A stretch of DNA of 64,000 nucleotides from Achromobacter marplatensis (GTDB lineage: Bacteria; Pseudomonadota; Gammaproteobacteria; Burkholderiales; Burkholderiaceae_B). The notes beneath the pieces are model-generated. The model worked only from the letters and a program-made list of their open reading frames with translations, made no database searches and was not told the origin of the DNA. Below are positions 62,416-64,000 of this stretch, piece after piece. How positions within the stretch are numbered: the stretch's first letter is position 1; each line of letters opens with the position of its first letter. The position numbers and the translations under genes are program-made. The stretch is taken from assembly GCF_002209535.1 (NCBI RefSeq), contig NZ_NJIG01000004.1, forward strand, positions 62,001-126,000, written 5' to 3'.

Positions 62416-62952
62416 CGTTTCGGCGTCGTTCAGGGACACGCCGTTAGCGTCCTTCGCGGACAACAACGGCGTCATGCTGCCCGGCCAGGTAATGCCCACG
62501 GCCGGATCGTCCCAGCGGATGCAGCGCTCGTAGTGCGGGGCGTAGTAGTCCGTCGCCTTGTACAGGACGTCGGCGGAATCCGACAGCGTCAGGAAACCGT
62601 GGGCGAATCCTTCGGGGATCCACATCTGGCGCTTGTTCTCTGCCGAGAGCACCACGCCAACCCATCGCCCGAAGGTCGGCGACGTGCGCCGCACGTCGAC
62701 CGCCACGTCGAATATCTCGCCCGCGCATACGCGCACCAGCTTGCCTTGCGGCTGCGTCACTTGATAGTGCAGGCCGCGCAAGACGCCCTTGGCCGAGCGC
62801 GAATGGTTGTCCTGCACGAAGCGGCGCGAGAGGCCGGTCGCGGCTTCGAAAACGTCCTGGTTGAAGCTCTCGAAGAAGAAGCCGCGCGCGTCGTTGAACA
62901 CGCGGGGTTCCAGGACCAGCACGTCTGGAATGGCTTGCGCAAGGGATTTCAT
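62410..62952 (-). CDS. rmlC: dTDP-4-dehydrorhamnose 3,5-epimerase
   Basis: A 180-residue cupin epimerase: PDVLVLEPRVFNDARGFFFESFNQ, FVQDNHSRSAKGVLRGLHYQ (catalytic His), WVGVVLSAENKRQMWIPEGFAHGFL and YKATDYYAP. Third enzyme of dTDP-L-rhamnose synthesis. Its start codon overlaps the rmlA stop by 1 bp (TGATG). Confidence 0.95.
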   Translation of the reverse strand: MKSLAQAIPDVLVLEPRVFNDARGFFFESFNQDVFEAATGLSRRFVQDNHSRSAKGVLRGLHYQVTQPQGKLVRVCAGEIFDVAVDVRRTSPTFGRWVGVVLSAENKRQMWIPEGFAHGFLTLSDSADVLYKATDYYAPHYERCIRWDDPAVGITWPGSMTPLLSAKDANGVSLNDAETG

Positions 62953-63833
62953 CAGAACACCTTATCCACCAGGACACGCATCAGGTATTGGCCATAGCCG
63001 CTTTTGGACAAGGGCGCGGCCAGCTTTTCCAGGGCGTCGGCGCTGATCCACTGCTGGCGGAAGGCGATTTCTTCCGGACACGCCACCTTCAATCCCTGGC
63101 GGTGTTCCAGCGTGGCGATGAACTGGCTGGCTTCCAGCAGCGATTCGTGGGTGCCGGTGTCCAGCCAGGCAAAGCCGCGTCCCATGATCTCCACGCTCAG
63201 CTTGCCTTGCTTCAGGTAGTGCTGGTTCACGTCTGTGATCTCGAGTTCGCCGCGCGCGGACGGCCGGATGCCGCGGGCGACGTCGATCACATCGTTGTCG
63301 TAGAAATACAGGCCGGTGACGGCATAGCCGGATCGGGGGCGGGCGGGCTTTTCCTCGATGGACAGCACCTTGCCGTCGCGGTCGAATTCGGCCACGCCGT
63401 AGCGCTCCGGGTCCTGCACGTGATAGGTGAACACGGTGGCGCCGTCCGGGCGTCCGTTGGCGTTTTGCAGCAGCCGGGGCAGTTCGTGGCCGTAGAAGAT
63501 GTTGTCGCCCAGGACCAGCGCGCACGGGTCTTGCCCGATGAAGGGTGCGCCGATCAGGAACGCCTGCGCCAACCCGTCGGGCGAGGGTTGCACCGCGTAG
63601 GCAAGATTCAAACCCCATTGCGATCCGTCGCCCAACAATTGCTGGAACCGCGGCGTGTCCTGCGGCGTCGAGATGATCAGGATGTCGCGGATGCCCGCCA
63701 GCATCAACGTGGTGAGGGGGTAGTAGACCATCGGCTTGTCGAAGACCGGCAGCAGTTGCTTGCTGACCGCCAGCGTCGCCGGATGCAGTCGTTCGCCGGC
63801 GCCGCCGGCCAGCACTATGCCTTTACGCATCAT
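62952..63833 (-). CDS. rmlA: Glucose-1-phosphate thymidylyltransferase
   Basis: A 293-residue nucleotidyltransferase: [62 protein letters not shown] and [17 protein letters not shown]. First enzyme of dTDP-L-rhamnose synthesis. The start overlaps the rmlD stop as ATGA. Confidence 0.96.
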   Translation of the reverse strand: MMRKGIVLAGGAGERLHPATLAVSKQLLPVFDKPMVYYPLTTLMLAGIRDILIISTPQDTPRFQQLLGDGSQWGLNLAYAVQPSPDGLAQAFLIGAPFIGQDPCALVLGDNIFYGHELPRLLQNANGRPDGATVFTYHVQDPERYGVAEFDRDGKVLSIEEKPARPRSGYAVTGLYFYDNDVIDVARGIRPSARGELEITDVNQHYLKQGKLSVEIMGRGFAWLDTGTHESLLEASQFIATLEHRQGLKVACPEEIAFRQQWISADALEKLAAPLSKSGYGQYLMRVLVDKVF

Positions 63834-64000
63834 GTGAATTCCCCGCGCGCCGAAAGTTGATCCAGGAAGCGGTCCGCGCCTTGCGTCCAGGAGGGCAGCG
63901 GCAGCGCCAGTGCGGCCGAGAGCCGCGTGGTGTCCAGCCTTGAATTGTGCGGGCGTTTGGCCGCGGCGGGGTAGTCTTTCGAGGCGATGGCGCGGATCCG
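63830..64000 (-). CDS. rmlD: dTDP-4-dehydrorhamnose reductase, C-terminal part (cut by window edge)
   Basis: The last 56 residues before the TGA stop; the 5' part lies beyond position 64000. The sequence contains [20 protein letters not shown] and [15 protein letters not shown], the RmlD C-terminal pattern (A-x-RPxNSxLD then a W-x(6-8)-L helix). Ends 3 bp into rmlA, consistent with an rmlDAC operon on this strand. Confidence 0.85.
   Translation of the reverse strand, partial: RIRAIASKDYPAAAKRPHNSRLDTTRLSAALALPLPSWTQGADRFLDQLSARGEFT

Noticed and set aside
1..64000. CRISPR arrays, tRNA/rRNA genes, insertion sequences, integrase or att sites
   Set aside because: No regularly spaced repeats, cloverleaf-like sequences or transposase or integrase motifs were seen on reading both strands.

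Overview
The window is GC-rich, densely coded bacterial DNA with the gene content and order of an Alcaligenaceae (Achromobacter/Bordetella-type) betaproteobacterium. Pointers are the type III pantothenate kinase CoaX (called Baf in Bordetella) overlapping BirA, the fmdB-DUF502-aspS order, the dacC-dat-ybeD-lipB-lipA order, a DUF4148 repeat protein and a wbp/wlb-like surface-polysaccharide locus. The assignment rests on recognised families, not on a search. No rRNA, tRNA, CRISPR array, insertion sequence or prophage was seen.

Layout. 1-11100: a cut TetR gene; a TetR regulator with two matching operators next to a cysteine hydrolase and a tiny membrane-type ORF; malate synthase G (glcB) divergent from a FadR-type regulator across a twin operator; a saccharopine-dehydrogenase-like enzyme; two small secreted proteins (DUF4148, DUF1090); ubiA; a PLP aminotransferase; and free methionine sulfoxide reductase. 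11400-17000: a DapA-family lyase, then a co-directional cluster of a sterol-desaturase-type hydroxylase, a fatty-acid desaturase, a KAS III ketosynthase fused to a haem-oxygenase-like domain, and an unrecognised protein. I know no described pathway with this set, and it is the main candidate for an undescribed system. 17000-26700: an ion antiporter, fmdB-DUF502-aspS, a nuclease and cardiolipin synthase pair, two exporters and an orphan CoxG.

26800-47500 (minus strand) is a surface-polysaccharide (O-antigen-like) locus. WbpB/D/E/I-type enzymes make UDP-2,3-diacetamido-2,3-dideoxy-mannuronic acid. WbpM plus a WbpV/WbpK-like reductase would make a 6-deoxy HexNAc for a WbpL-type initiating transferase. 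Two glycosyltransferases, Wzx and a probable Wzy follow. Amidation enzymes are present as one HisH/HisF pair but two WbpG-type amidotransferases. The distal end carries a membrane-anchored glucuronyl-C5-epimerase-like protein and an acyltransferase-SGNH protein, which suggests the polymer is tailored after assembly. The UDP-GlcNAc 6-dehydrogenase needed at the start of the pathway is not in the window.

47600-64000: the LPS core genes waaC and waaA; birA-coaX and a 54-residue ORF; an Mla-like MCE lipid-transport operon; dacC; a D-amino-acid aminotransferase; and ybeD-lipB-lipA, interrupted by a Sel1 gene and a LacI-type ligand domain without its DNA-binding part. The window ends with rmlC, rmlA and part of rmlD for dTDP-L-rhamnose.
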